Source of the DNA: Flavobacterium sp. J49
GTDB taxonomy: Bacteria > Bacteroidota > Bacteroidia > Flavobacteriales > Flavobacteriaceae
Assembly: GCF_011742145.1 (NCBI RefSeq)
Contig: NZ_JAAQQU010000094.1
Location: 50,253 to 114,252 of the forward strand
Length of the DNA: 64,000 nt
Direction of reading: 5' to 3'
The notes beneath the pieces are model-generated. The model made no database searches and was not told where the DNA came from. It was given only the letters and a program-made list of their open reading frames with translations. The translations under genes and the position numbers were made by a program. Below, piece after piece: positions 8,601 through 16,889 of this stretch. How positions within the stretch are numbered: the first letter of the stretch is position 1; every line of letters starts with the position of its first letter.

Positions 8601-10706
8601 GGAACTCCGGGATTGTGGACAGGCATGATTAGTAACGATTGGTTTGATTGTAAAAATTGGGCCGGTGGTATGCCTTCGGCAACTATCAATGCGCAAATTC
8701 CTAACGGAGTGGTAAGAATGCCAATTATTGATCCTTCCTCCTCAAGCTTTGCAGCATTGTACGGCAACATTGCCCGTGCGCAAGATGTAATTATTGCTAA
8801 TAATGCTTCTTTGACAATGGCCACCAATTCAGATTTATATGTAAGCAGAGATTGGAAAAACAGCGGGACATTTTTACCCGGAGCCGGAACAGTAACATTC
8901 AATAGTTCGACAGCAAACCAAATTCAGACCATCAATCTTGGTATCAAAACCAACGAAACGTTCTATAATTTAACTCTCAACAATTCAAATACAGCCAGAG
9001 GAATTAGTGTGGTTAATGGTTTTGAGTTGACTGTAGAAAATAATTTATCATTACTTAGTGGTGATTTACGCTTAACTGGTGAAGCCCAATTGGTACAAAA
9101 CGGAACTACTGCCAATCCATCAAACGGAACCGGAAGAATATTAAAAGACCAACAAGGAACGCAAAGCAGTTACCACTATAACTATTGGTCCTCTCCGGTT
9201 ACAAATAACGGCAGTAACTATACCATTAGCAGCGTTTTAAGAGATGGCTCTGATTCAGCTTCCAACCCTTTCAATCCAAGCTTGTTAAGCTTTGGGGCTG
9301 ATCTTAATTTTGCAGATGGTGCCTTGACATTTCCGGCTAAATTAAGTACCGGCTGGATGTATAAATTTACCAGTCTAAGTTCTTCTTATGCCGGATGGCA
9401 ACACATTGGAGAAAACGGAACCGTTAATCCCGCAGAAGGCTTCACTATGAAAGGCCCAACCGGAACCGGATCAGCTTTTGTGGAGCAGAATTATGTTTTT
9501 ACCGGAAAACCAAACAATGGAACCATTGGATTAAACATTAGTTTAAATCAATCTTATCTTGTTGGGAATCCTTACCCATCAGCTTTAGATGCAGATGAAT
9601 TCATCAAAGACAACATCAAAGACGGAGATGGTAGAGCAGCAAGCAATATCTTTAATGGCGCTTTGTATTTCTGGGATCATTTTGGTGGACAGACTCATAT
9701 TTTGGGTCAGTATGTAGGTGGCTATGCGACTTATACTTTGATGGGTGGTGTTGTAGCTTTATCAAACGATCCGCTGACCGCCAATAACGGAAGCAGTGGT
9801 ACAAAAACACCTAAAAGACATATTCCCGTTGCACAAGGATTCTTTATCGGAACAGGCCCAAGTACTGACTTAGGCTCTAATAATCCAAATTTAAGCACAC
9901 CGGTTACCGGAGGAACAATAACCTTTAAAAATAGCCAGCGAGCATTTAAAGTTGAGTCGGTTGCCAACTCCGTATTTTTCAGAAATCAAAATGATTCGCA
10001 AAATGTTGATTCGGTAAACGATGAAAGACAAAAAATCAGATTGGTTTTTGAATCACCTAATCAAGTATACCGACAAATTTTAGTTGGAGTTGATCAAAAT
10101 GCTACCAACTCTTTTGATATTGGTTATGATGCGCCACTAATTGAAGCCCATTCGGATGATTTGTATTGGAACATAAGTGAAGGAAAATATACTATCCAAG
10201 CGGTTTCTAATTTCAATACAGATCAAATAATTCCTATTGGACTAAAAACCTCTATTGAAGGACTGAGTACTATAAAAATTGCCGGTTTGGAAAACATTGC
10301 TGAATCAACAGAAATTTACATACACGATAACGTAACGGGAATTGACCACAATATCAGAAACAGCGATTTTGTGATTGCGCTTCCGATTGGGGAATACAAC
10401 AACCAATTTTCATTGCGCTTTTCAGGACAAGCATTAAGTATTAACAACCCTGCGGAAGTTAATCCTATCATCTATTTCACCAACAATGACAGTAGCTTAA
10501 ACATAAAAAATCCGAACTTAAACTTGAATTTAAAATCAGTGAGTCTTTTCAATTTGTTGGGTCAATTAATTTCAACATACAGTATTGAAAATTCTGACCA
10601 ACAAAACATAAGAATCCCCATTCTCAATATCGCTAATGGTACTTATATTGTGAAAATGGCTACCGACTCCAACAAAAAATTCAGTCAAAAAATTATAAAG
10701 AATTAA
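5679..10706 (+). CDS. Giant secreted T9SS surface protein with Ig-like domains
   Basis: A 1675-residue exported protein. The signal peptide covers residues 1-39 (hydrophobic core about 22-34, cut near SASSSA/QT). Approximate order after it: a beta-sandwich domain (45-200); a TIG/IPT-like unit (about 207-280); several Ig-like units, some ending in TVTVN, with paired cysteines; a jelly-roll or MAM-like domain near 690-830 ending SWAIDNILI; two more Ig-like units; a beta-rich module from about 970 to 1580 opening with GLWTGMISNDWFDCKNW; and a C-terminal T9SS type A-like domain (about 1590-1675, SLFNLLGQLIS ... NGTYIVKM ... KIIKN). It is probably an adhesin attached to or released from the surface. 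The ligand is unknown. It is followed by a terminator and a paralogue on the same strand. Confidence 0.88.
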   Translation: MKKNYMQTEINLLLELFLSKKYILLLAALLLLASASSSAQTSGPNNPSNGTFVAGANVDWTTPGNITNTADANYTTAVFAVAANTDNLIGSNYGFSIPNNAIINGIVLTVNRRTSATNAGRITKDNFVSLVKNGVITGNNKAVTTAYGTIFSVATYGSSTDTWGTTWTPADINATNFGAVISVNANNSLTATVDYLKITIHYTTIGFFSSSACEGSNASIIITGNYIAGTNAVSFDGTSATFVQNSNTQVTATLPTGATSGTISLTTPQGTATSSTSFTINPLPTVNAITGTTILCAGGTATLSNTTSGGSWSSASPSIATINGFGNVSGLTNGNAMITYSFTDGNGCSNSATTTVTVNASPIITAPSSICIGSTIQLSPSTGGNWASNDTSIATIDNSGLVTAINYGNVTFTFTDDTTTCSNTTNSIVVPQSMSITTQPVVSQTICENNLVTLSLTAAGDNLSYQWFKGATALVNGGNISGVTTPIVTFNLITPADSAVDYHCIVSNGCNSDLATDYATVTVNEQSVGGTASISLPNVTPVVRTTTVCHFGSGNVYLSGHIGNIIRWESTTNGGVTWTPITNTTTTLTYSNITQTTFYRAVVQNGITCNLAYSYVVLVDVIPNIRPTPVTATPQTICVGGSSVLYSESGFATSSYIAEGGTFSNANPDNWLVDGCGNCLNAGGSNTTEGPFRLSATNGGTYSGINYTSMGKFAIANGSYNSIMQTPIFNTYGLTTAELSFNHAFNLQAGASVSVELSLDGGTTYTVVLASFTGPSIRSPYNAFPNQSIDLSNYIGQPNLRVRFVYNGTVNSSWAIDNILIPESPANLTTQWIDSITGEVISTTATATVSPTTTTTYAVTSYLNGCTSYGPEGTTYITVNVNERPTANIGPSQTICLGNPATFSVALTGSAPWSITYSNGSTTTTVNNINTNPYVFNVNGITTNRTFTITALSDSKCTANSTNITGAAVVTVLNGTPGLWTGMISNDWFDCKNWAGGMPSATINAQIPNGVVRMPIIDPSSSSFAALYGNIARAQDVIIANNASLTMATNSDLYVSRDWKNSGTFLPGAGTVTFNSSTANQIQTINLGIKTNETFYNLTLNNSNTARGISVVNGFELTVENNLSLLSGDLRLTGEAQLVQNGTTANPSNGTGRILKDQQGTQSSYHYNYWSSPVTNNGSNYTISSVLRDGSDSASNPFNPSLLSFGADLNFADGALTFPAKLSTGWMYKFTSLSSSYAGWQHIGENGTVNPAEGFTMKGPTGTGSAFVEQNYVFTGKPNNGTIGLNISLNQSYLVGNPYPSALDADEFIKDNIKDGDGRAASNIFNGALYFWDHFGGQTHILGQYVGGYATYTLMGGVVALSNDPLTANNGSSGTKTPKRHIPVAQGFFIGTGPSTDLGSNNPNLSTPVTGGTITFKNSQRAFKVESVANSVFFRNQNDSQNVDSVNDERQKIRLVFESPNQVYRQILVGVDQNATNSFDIGYDAPLIEAHSDDLYWNISEGKYTIQAVSNFNTDQIIPIGLKTSIEGLSTIKIAGLENIAESTEIYIHDNVTGIDHNIRNSDFVIALPIGEYNNQFSLRFSGQALSINNPAEVNPIIYFTNNDSSLNIKNPNLNLNLKSVSLFNLLGQLISTYSIENSDQQNIRIPILNIANGTYIVKMATDSNKKFSQKIIKN

Positions 10707-10736
10707 AAACTTTCCTAAAATCAGCATAGCATTTAA

Positions 10737-10768
10737 TAAAGGCGCTTATAATGAGCGCTTTTATTTTC
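10737..10768 (+). terminator. Rho-independent terminator
   Basis: GCGCT-tataatg-AGCGC, flanked by A-rich and T-rich arms (AAAG and CTTTTATTTT), lies 31 nt after the stop of the first giant T9SS gene. Confidence 0.75.
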
Positions 10769-10919
10769 AAGAATCATTCGAAAACATAAAACAATTTTGA
10801 CAATTATATAAAAAACAACAGATTATAATCTTAAATAATAACAATTTATCAAAATTAAATTCATGAAGATTATTGCTTATCAAATAATCTAAATATCAGA
10901 TAGTTACATAATTATTTAT

Positions 10920-10927
10920 TATATTTG
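10920..10927 (+). promoter_or_regulatory. Promoter -7 element of the second giant T9SS gene
   Basis: TATATTTG fits the Bacteroidota consensus exactly. Transcription would start near 10933, so the first ATG (10950) would have a leader of about 17 nt. In-frame ATGs at 10968 and 10989 remain possible starts. Confidence 0.55.
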
Positions 10928-10949
10928 ATAGTAAAATCAAAGTTGTGGA

Positions 10950-13900
10950 ATGAAAATTATATGTCGCATGAAAAACAATTACAAAACAATGCCCACACTA
11001 CATTTTAGAATAAAAATTTTAACTACCCTACTGCTGCTTTGCGTCTTTTCATCTTTGCAAGCACAATCCCCTTCTGTCTTTACAACTTCAGGAACGTGGA
11101 TTTGTCCAGAAGGGGTGACCACAATCCAAGTAGAAGCTTGGGGCGGCGGCGGTGGTGGCGGTGGCTCAGCCAATGGAACCGGTTATAGAGGTGCTGGTGG
11201 CGGTGGCGGCGCCTATCAAAGAATCATATCCTTACCGGTTACCCCAGGACAGTCCTATACAGTCACCATTGGTAACGGCGGTACAGCCGGAACAAATAGT
11301 GTTAATGGTGGTTCCGGTGGAAACACCCTTTTCCTACTTGGCGCAAGCAATTTATTAACCGCGAACGGAGGTAGCGGCGGACAAACACAAACTACAACAA
11401 CCGCTCCAATCGCAGGAGTTGGAGGAATCGGAACTTTTAATGGTGGAAATGGTTTTATTGGCACCACGACAACAGGAGGTGGAGGTGGCGGGAGTGCCGG
11501 AACTACAACTAATGGTGCAACCGCGACCTCAGCGACAGGGGGTGCTGCCGGTACCGGTGGTACAGGTACTGGTGGTTCAGGTGGCGCATGCGGTGCCGGT
11601 GCCGGTGGTGAAGGGTGTCCCGGAGTTAATTACGGTGGCGGTGGCGGTGGCGGAAATAAAAACAAAGCCGGTGGTGCTGGTGCAGGTGGTTATATGAAAA
11701 TAACTTTTAGCTGTCCTTCAAACACTATCGCTGCAGCAGGCTCTGACCAAACATTAACTTGTGGAACAACGACTACTTTAGCCGGAAATACACCTGCCTA
11801 CGGAACAGGAACTTGGACAGTAGTAAGTGGCGCAGCAACAATTACCTCTCCTAATTCCCCAACCTCAACTGTTACAGGCTTAATCCTTGGCAGTTCTGCT
11901 ACTTTGCGTTGGACTATTGATAACGGCAGATGTGGTAGCACATTCGATGACGTGACAATCAGTACGCCAATCGGTATTGGATGTTGGACTTATTGCACTG
12001 CCAATGCTACCAATGTATACGCAATCTCATCCGTTAGTTTTAACACTATAAATAATGCTGTTGTTGGAACTACAGGTTATGAAAACTTTACTTCTATTTC
12101 AACCTCATTAACCGCAGGATACTCTTATACTATTTCGGTAAATGTGATTGGAGCCAATGGCAATCCGGCCTATACTAGTGTATGGTTTGATTGGAATAAC
12201 AATGGTACTTTTGATGCCGGTGAAGAATCCCAATTGGGGACTTACAATACCGGAACATATGCCTTTACAACTTCCATAACTGTTCCACTTAATGCGGTTA
12301 CCGGCACTACTCGAATGAGGGTGATAAACCGAATTTTAACCGGTTATCCTCCGGCTTGTGGCACTATCACCTATGGTCAAATTGAAGATTATACCATAAA
12401 TATTGTAGCGCCTCCAGCTTGTACTACCCCAACAGCTCAACCGACTGCTTTGGTGTTATCGCCTAGTGGCACCTCATTAGCGGGAAGCTTTACGGCGGCA
12501 TCTCCTGCTCCTAACAATTATTTAGTGGTAATCAATACAACAGGAACAACGCCAATACCAACCAATGGGGCAACATACACAATTGGAAGCGCAATTACAG
12601 GCGGTACTGTTGTTGATATTGACAATAACACCAGTTTTGTTGCTACAGGGCTATCAGTCTCAACCGTATATTACATCTTTGTCTTTTCTTATAATTCAAT
12701 CTGTACCGGTACTCCATTGTATCTTGTAACAAGTCCTTTAAACAACTCCACCACTACTTTGGCCACCAGTTATTGTATACCAACTGGAAGTTTAGACTGT
12801 GCTACCAATGGTGATTATATTGCCAATGTCACTTTTAACACCATCAACAACAGTAGTATCTGTGCTCCCGGAGGCTATATTAATTATGCCGCTACTGCCG
12901 GTCAAACGACCACTTTAATTAGAGGAAACACTTTTAATTTGAGCATCGGGACCGGACACGGAAATAAAAAACACGGAGCTGCACTTTGGATTGATTTCAA
13001 TCAAAATGGTTCTTTTGCTGATGCCGGTGAATACTTCCTGATTGGAAATAATATCATTGCAAATTCAACAAATACTATAGCCGTTGCAATTCCGGCCGGG
13101 GCAACCTTGGGACAAACCCGTATGAGAATTCGCTATGCCCAAAAAGTCACCATGGCATCAACTTTGAGCTGTACCATGAGCGGCAGTTTCGGCGAAACAG
13201 AGGATTATACAGTAACCATAGCAAACTCTGTAGTTTGTGCTGCGCCAACAACACAACCAACCTCTTTAATTTTGAGCTCAACCGGAACAACTGTATCAGG
13301 AAGTTTTACAGCCGCTGATCCCGCGCCCAACAATTATTTGGTTATTATCAATACTACCGGAACAGTCCCAACTCCAACAAACGGCACAACTTATACTGTA
13401 GGCGGTGCTATTACCGGAGGAACTGTTGTGGATATTGACTCCAACACCACATTCACAGCAACCTCTTTAACTACTCTGACCACTTATTATTTCTTTGTTT
13501 TCGCTTATAATTCAATTTGTACCGGCGGCCCCACTTATAATTTAGTCAACCCGCTAACCGGAAATATCGCTACCATAACCTCTAATTATTGTGTTCCCTC
13601 AGTAACAAGCGGAAGAGAAAGCCTTAATTATTTGACCGAGGTTAGTTTCGTAGGAACTTTAAACGATGTATCGAATTATTCTACTTATTCCTCAAGTCCT
13701 TTGGGATATCAAGACTTTACCGGCTTAGCAAACTTATCCAGACAAGCACAAGGAGAAGGTGTTAATGTTTCTGTACAGGCTACCTACTCTTCCTTCATGA
13801 AGGCCTGGGTAGATTGGAATAAAGATGGCACTTTTGATAACACCACAGAGATCATTTATAATTCAGGAACCATATCAACCGGTTCAACAACGTTTGGATT

Positions 13901-16820
13901 TGTAATTCCTATAAACCAGGCCTTAGGAAACTATAGACTGAGAGTTCGTGTAGACATAAACGACGGTGGTGGTTCAACTACTTTTACTGCTTGCGGCAAT
14001 CTAAACAACGAAGGAGAAACAGAAGATTATTTATTTACAGTTGTGGCTAAATGTAATGCTACAATAACCGGTATAACCGAAGGCCGAACTTGTGGTCCTG
14101 GGACGGTAACTCTTGAAGCCGCTAGTTCAGTTGTTATCCCGGCGGTAACAGAATTCAGATGGTATACAACTCCTACAGGCTCAACGTTAGTAGGTACTAC
14201 TAGTAGCGGAAGCTGGACAACTCCTTCTATCAACACTACTACGAATTACTATGTAACCGCATATAATGGCTGTGAATCACTTACGAGAACGGAAATTAAA
14301 GCTATTGTAAGTCCAATTCCTAATTTAACTTATTTGCCATTAAATCCGGTTTCTTGTGGCGAAGAACAAGGTGTTGAATTATCAGCCACGGGAGACGTAG
14401 AGGAAGTTTACTTAATTGATGAAAAATTCAATTCCGGATTAGGCACTTTTACCAATACCAATATTACCTCAAGTATTCGCAATGCAGATACACAATGGCA
14501 AAACAGAACCAGCACCTACATCCCAACAGCCATTTCAGGTACAAATACTTGGTATCCGGCGATATCCTCAGGAATCAGCGGTGATAGTTTTGCTATGGCA
14601 ACTTCTGACTTCGCAGATGCTTTTCCATATGTTCAGAATCAAATCGCTTCTTCAGCCGTTAGTACAGTTAACTTTACCAGTCTTACCTTAAGCTTGAGAA
14701 TGTTTTACTCCAGATATTTCATGGATGGTATCTATCCGGCTGAGGAATATGTGACTATAGATGTATCGACTAACAATGGAACCAATTGGATTGAAATAAA
14801 ACGATTTACAGAAGATGTTGGTATTGGAACTAAATTTCAGGACCTGACTTATGATTTATCAGCTTATGTTGGTGTAAATCAATTTAAAGTGAGAGTTAGA
14901 TATTACAACAACAATTGGTGTGATGGAATTGCTATCGATGATGTGCAATTATTCGGTAACCGACCTAATGTTAACTTAAATTGGACTACTACCATTCCGG
15001 CCTTTATAGATGCAGCTTGTACCACTCCTTACGACCCTTTAACAACAGCTGCTGTAATTTATGTTAAGCCAACATTAGCGCAGTTAGAAGTTACCAGCTT
15101 TAATTTTACGGTCAATGCGGTTTTAGATAATGGCTGTACCTCTTCACAAGTCATAACTGTAACAAACAATACAAAAATTTGGAACGGGACTGATAGCTTA
15201 TGGGATGATGACGAAAACTGGAAACCTCTGGGGAAACCCACTGCTAATAGTTGTATTGTAATTCCTGACACTCCTTTTGACCCAATAATTTCAGGCGCAA
15301 GTTATGATGCTTTCGGAAAAAACATCACCATTAAAACGGGAGCTAATCTTACCATAGAACCCGCAAACAACATCACTATAACCGATGAAGTAATTGTTAA
15401 ATCGGGCGGATTATTTGACATAAAAAACAGCGCCAGTTTAATCCAAACTAATGATGCCGCAATCAATTCGGGAAGTATAAAAATGACCCGAACCACACGT
15501 CCAATGACGCGTTGGGCTTATGTTTATTGGGGCTCACCAATTGTTGAAGATGCTTACAGCCAAATTCCAATTGAGTTTGACTATAAATTTGCTTGGCAAT
15601 CCGGAACTTCCACAGGAACCTGGCTAGGACTATCTTCGATTACTCAAGGTAACGGATTTATAACCCGTGTAAGCAACGTAGCGCCTTTCAGCACAGGAAC
15701 AGGCACCATTGATTTTATTTTTAACGGAACTCCGGGCAACGGTGCCATAAACGTACCGGTTGACAGCTTTGATTCAAGTTCTATGGTTGCCGGAAACACG
15801 GTACTTTTAGCGAATCCTTACCCGAGTGCGGTTGATGCAACCTCGTTCTTAACCCATTCGAACAATACCGAATTAGGAGGAACATTATTCTTTTGGACTT
15901 CAATTACTACTTACACCGGAACCGGCATCTATAATGTTTTAGACTATGGAAGTTGGAATCTTTCCGGTGGAACAGGAACGGCACCTGCCACTGATCCAAG
16001 TAACAACAGCTTAAAACCAAACGGTAAAATTGCTGCCGGACAAGGTTTCTTTGCTCAAGTTTTTGCTGATGGAAATATTACCTTCAACAATAGTATGCGT
16101 GCGGCAGATTTTAACAGTCAATTTTTCAGAACCGGTAATCCAAATGTAGACGTATCAGAAAACAATAGAATTTGGCTTAATTTATACAACGAAACCAACT
16201 TCAGACAAATGATGGTTAATTACAAAGCAGAGGCCACAAATGGATATGACAGATTATATGACGGTAATAGTTTCACGACCAACGAAATTGACCTTTATTC
16301 TATCTTGGACAACAGAAAATTAGTCATTCAAGGAAGAGGCTTGCCATTTGATGAAAATGACATTGTTCCCTTAGGTTACCGAATAACTAACGGCGGTATT
16401 TACAGCATAGCCATTGATGAGTTAGATGGCTTGTTTACACAGAATCAAAACATTTACCTCAGAGATAATTTATTGGGAATAGACCATAACATCAAAGAAG
16501 GAGCTTATAGTTTTACAACCACAGCCGGCACATTTGAAAACCGATTTGAAATTGTTTATGTATCCAATGCTTTAGGCGTAACTAATCCTGATACCAGCAC
16601 AACTTTTGCCAGTATAAATCACAATACGATTAAAGTAGAGTCTAGTGAATATATTAAAACCATCAACCTCTATGATATATCGGGTAAACTGATTAACCGT
16701 TATCATTTGGCGAATGCCTCAAAACAACTTACAGACAGTTTTAATTATCCTAATGGCATTTATGTAGCCGAAATCACGTTGGAGAATGATGTAGTGGTCA
16801 AAAAGAAATTGATTCATTAA
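10950..16820 (+). CDS. Giant secreted T9SS protein, glycine-rich with GEVED domains
   Basis: A 1956-residue exported protein. The signal core is residues 23-37, cut near LQA/QS; starts at residue 7 or 14 are equally compatible with it. A very glycine-rich domain spans about 63-250, with runs of up to eight Gly. Then follow an Ig-like unit and three GEVED-type domains (about 350-490, 610-760 and 880-1030), each with a WxDWNxxGxF-like core and a final EDY. Two near-identical FN3-like units (QPT...FTAA.PAPNNYLV) separate them. Next come a jelly-roll ending in a GIAIDDVQL segment (about 1150-1335) and a module from about 1410 that is homologous to the preceding gene. The C-terminus is a T9SS type A-like domain. 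I infer an adhesin or matrix component. Confidence 0.88.
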   Translation: MKIICRMKNNYKTMPTLHFRIKILTTLLLLCVFSSLQAQSPSVFTTSGTWICPEGVTTIQVEAWGGGGGGGGSANGTGYRGAGGGGGAYQRIISLPVTPGQSYTVTIGNGGTAGTNSVNGGSGGNTLFLLGASNLLTANGGSGGQTQTTTTAPIAGVGGIGTFNGGNGFIGTTTTGGGGGGSAGTTTNGATATSATGGAAGTGGTGTGGSGGACGAGAGGEGCPGVNYGGGGGGGNKNKAGGAGAGGYMKITFSCPSNTIAAAGSDQTLTCGTTTTLAGNTPAYGTGTWTVVSGAATITSPNSPTSTVTGLILGSSATLRWTIDNGRCGSTFDDVTISTPIGIGCWTYCTANATNVYAISSVSFNTINNAVVGTTGYENFTSISTSLTAGYSYTISVNVIGANGNPAYTSVWFDWNNNGTFDAGEESQLGTYNTGTYAFTTSITVPLNAVTGTTRMRVINRILTGYPPACGTITYGQIEDYTINIVAPPACTTPTAQPTALVLSPSGTSLAGSFTAASPAPNNYLVVINTTGTTPIPTNGATYTIGSAITGGTVVDIDNNTSFVATGLSVSTVYYIFVFSYNSICTGTPLYLVTSPLNNSTTTLATSYCIPTGSLDCATNGDYIANVTFNTINNSSICAPGGYINYAATAGQTTTLIRGNTFNLSIGTGHGNKKHGAALWIDFNQNGSFADAGEYFLIGNNIIANSTNTIAVAIPAGATLGQTRMRIRYAQKVTMASTLSCTMSGSFGETEDYTVTIANSVVCAAPTTQPTSLILSSTGTTVSGSFTAADPAPNNYLVIINTTGTVPTPTNGTTYTVGGAITGGTVVDIDSNTTFTATSLTTLTTYYFFVFAYNSICTGGPTYNLVNPLTGNIATITSNYCVPSVTSGRESLNYLTEVSFVGTLNDVSNYSTYSSSPLGYQDFTGLANLSRQAQGEGVNVSVQATYSSFMKAWVDWNKDGTFDNTTEIIYNSGTISTGSTTFGFVIPINQALGNYRLRVRVDINDGGGSTTFTACGNLNNEGETEDYLFTVVAKCNATITGITEGRTCGPGTVTLEAASSVVIPAVTEFRWYTTPTGSTLVGTTSSGSWTTPSINTTTNYYVTAYNGCESLTRTEIKAIVSPIPNLTYLPLNPVSCGEEQGVELSATGDVEEVYLIDEKFNSGLGTFTNTNITSSIRNADTQWQNRTSTYIPTAISGTNTWYPAISSGISGDSFAMATSDFADAFPYVQNQIASSAVSTVNFTSLTLSLRMFYSRYFMDGIYPAEEYVTIDVSTNNGTNWIEIKRFTEDVGIGTKFQDLTYDLSAYVGVNQFKVRVRYYNNNWCDGIAIDDVQLFGNRPNVNLNWTTTIPAFIDAACTTPYDPLTTAAVIYVKPTLAQLEVTSFNFTVNAVLDNGCTSSQVITVTNNTKIWNGTDSLWDDDENWKPLGKPTANSCIVIPDTPFDPIISGASYDAFGKNITIKTGANLTIEPANNITITDEVIVKSGGLFDIKNSASLIQTNDAAINSGSIKMTRTTRPMTRWAYVYWGSPIVEDAYSQIPIEFDYKFAWQSGTSTGTWLGLSSITQGNGFITRVSNVAPFSTGTGTIDFIFNGTPGNGAINVPVDSFDSSSMVAGNTVLLANPYPSAVDATSFLTHSNNTELGGTLFFWTSITTYTGTGIYNVLDYGSWNLSGGTGTAPATDPSNNSLKPNGKIAAGQGFFAQVFADGNITFNNSMRAADFNSQFFRTGNPNVDVSENNRIWLNLYNETNFRQMMVNYKAEATNGYDRLYDGNSFTTNEIDLYSILDNRKLVIQGRGLPFDENDIVPLGYRITNGGIYSIAIDELDGLFTQNQNIYLRDNLLGIDHNIKEGAYSFTTTAGTFENRFEIVYVSNALGVTNPDTSTTFASINHNTIKVESSEYIKTINLYDISGKLINRYHLANASKQLTDSFNYPNGIYVAEITLENDVVVKKKLIH

Positions 16821-16835
16821 TTAATAATTTAACCC

Positions 16836-16873
16836 AAAAAAAACGTCCCGATTGCTCGAGACGTTTTTTTTTT
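16836..16873. terminator. Bidirectional terminator
   Basis: AAAAAAAACGTC, a 12-nt loop and GACGTTTTTTTTTT form a strong hairpin with A- and T-tracts on both sides. It lies between the convergent giant T9SS gene and the S46 peptidase gene and can serve both. Confidence 0.85.
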
Positions 16874-16889
16874 GCAAACTAAGCTGAAA

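Noticed and set aside
11152..11697. Several ORFs of 64-92 codons on both strands over the glycine-rich region
   Set aside because: They are shadows caused by the GGT/GGC repeats in the real frame; their translations are low-complexity Val/Pro strings and they lack independent start signals.
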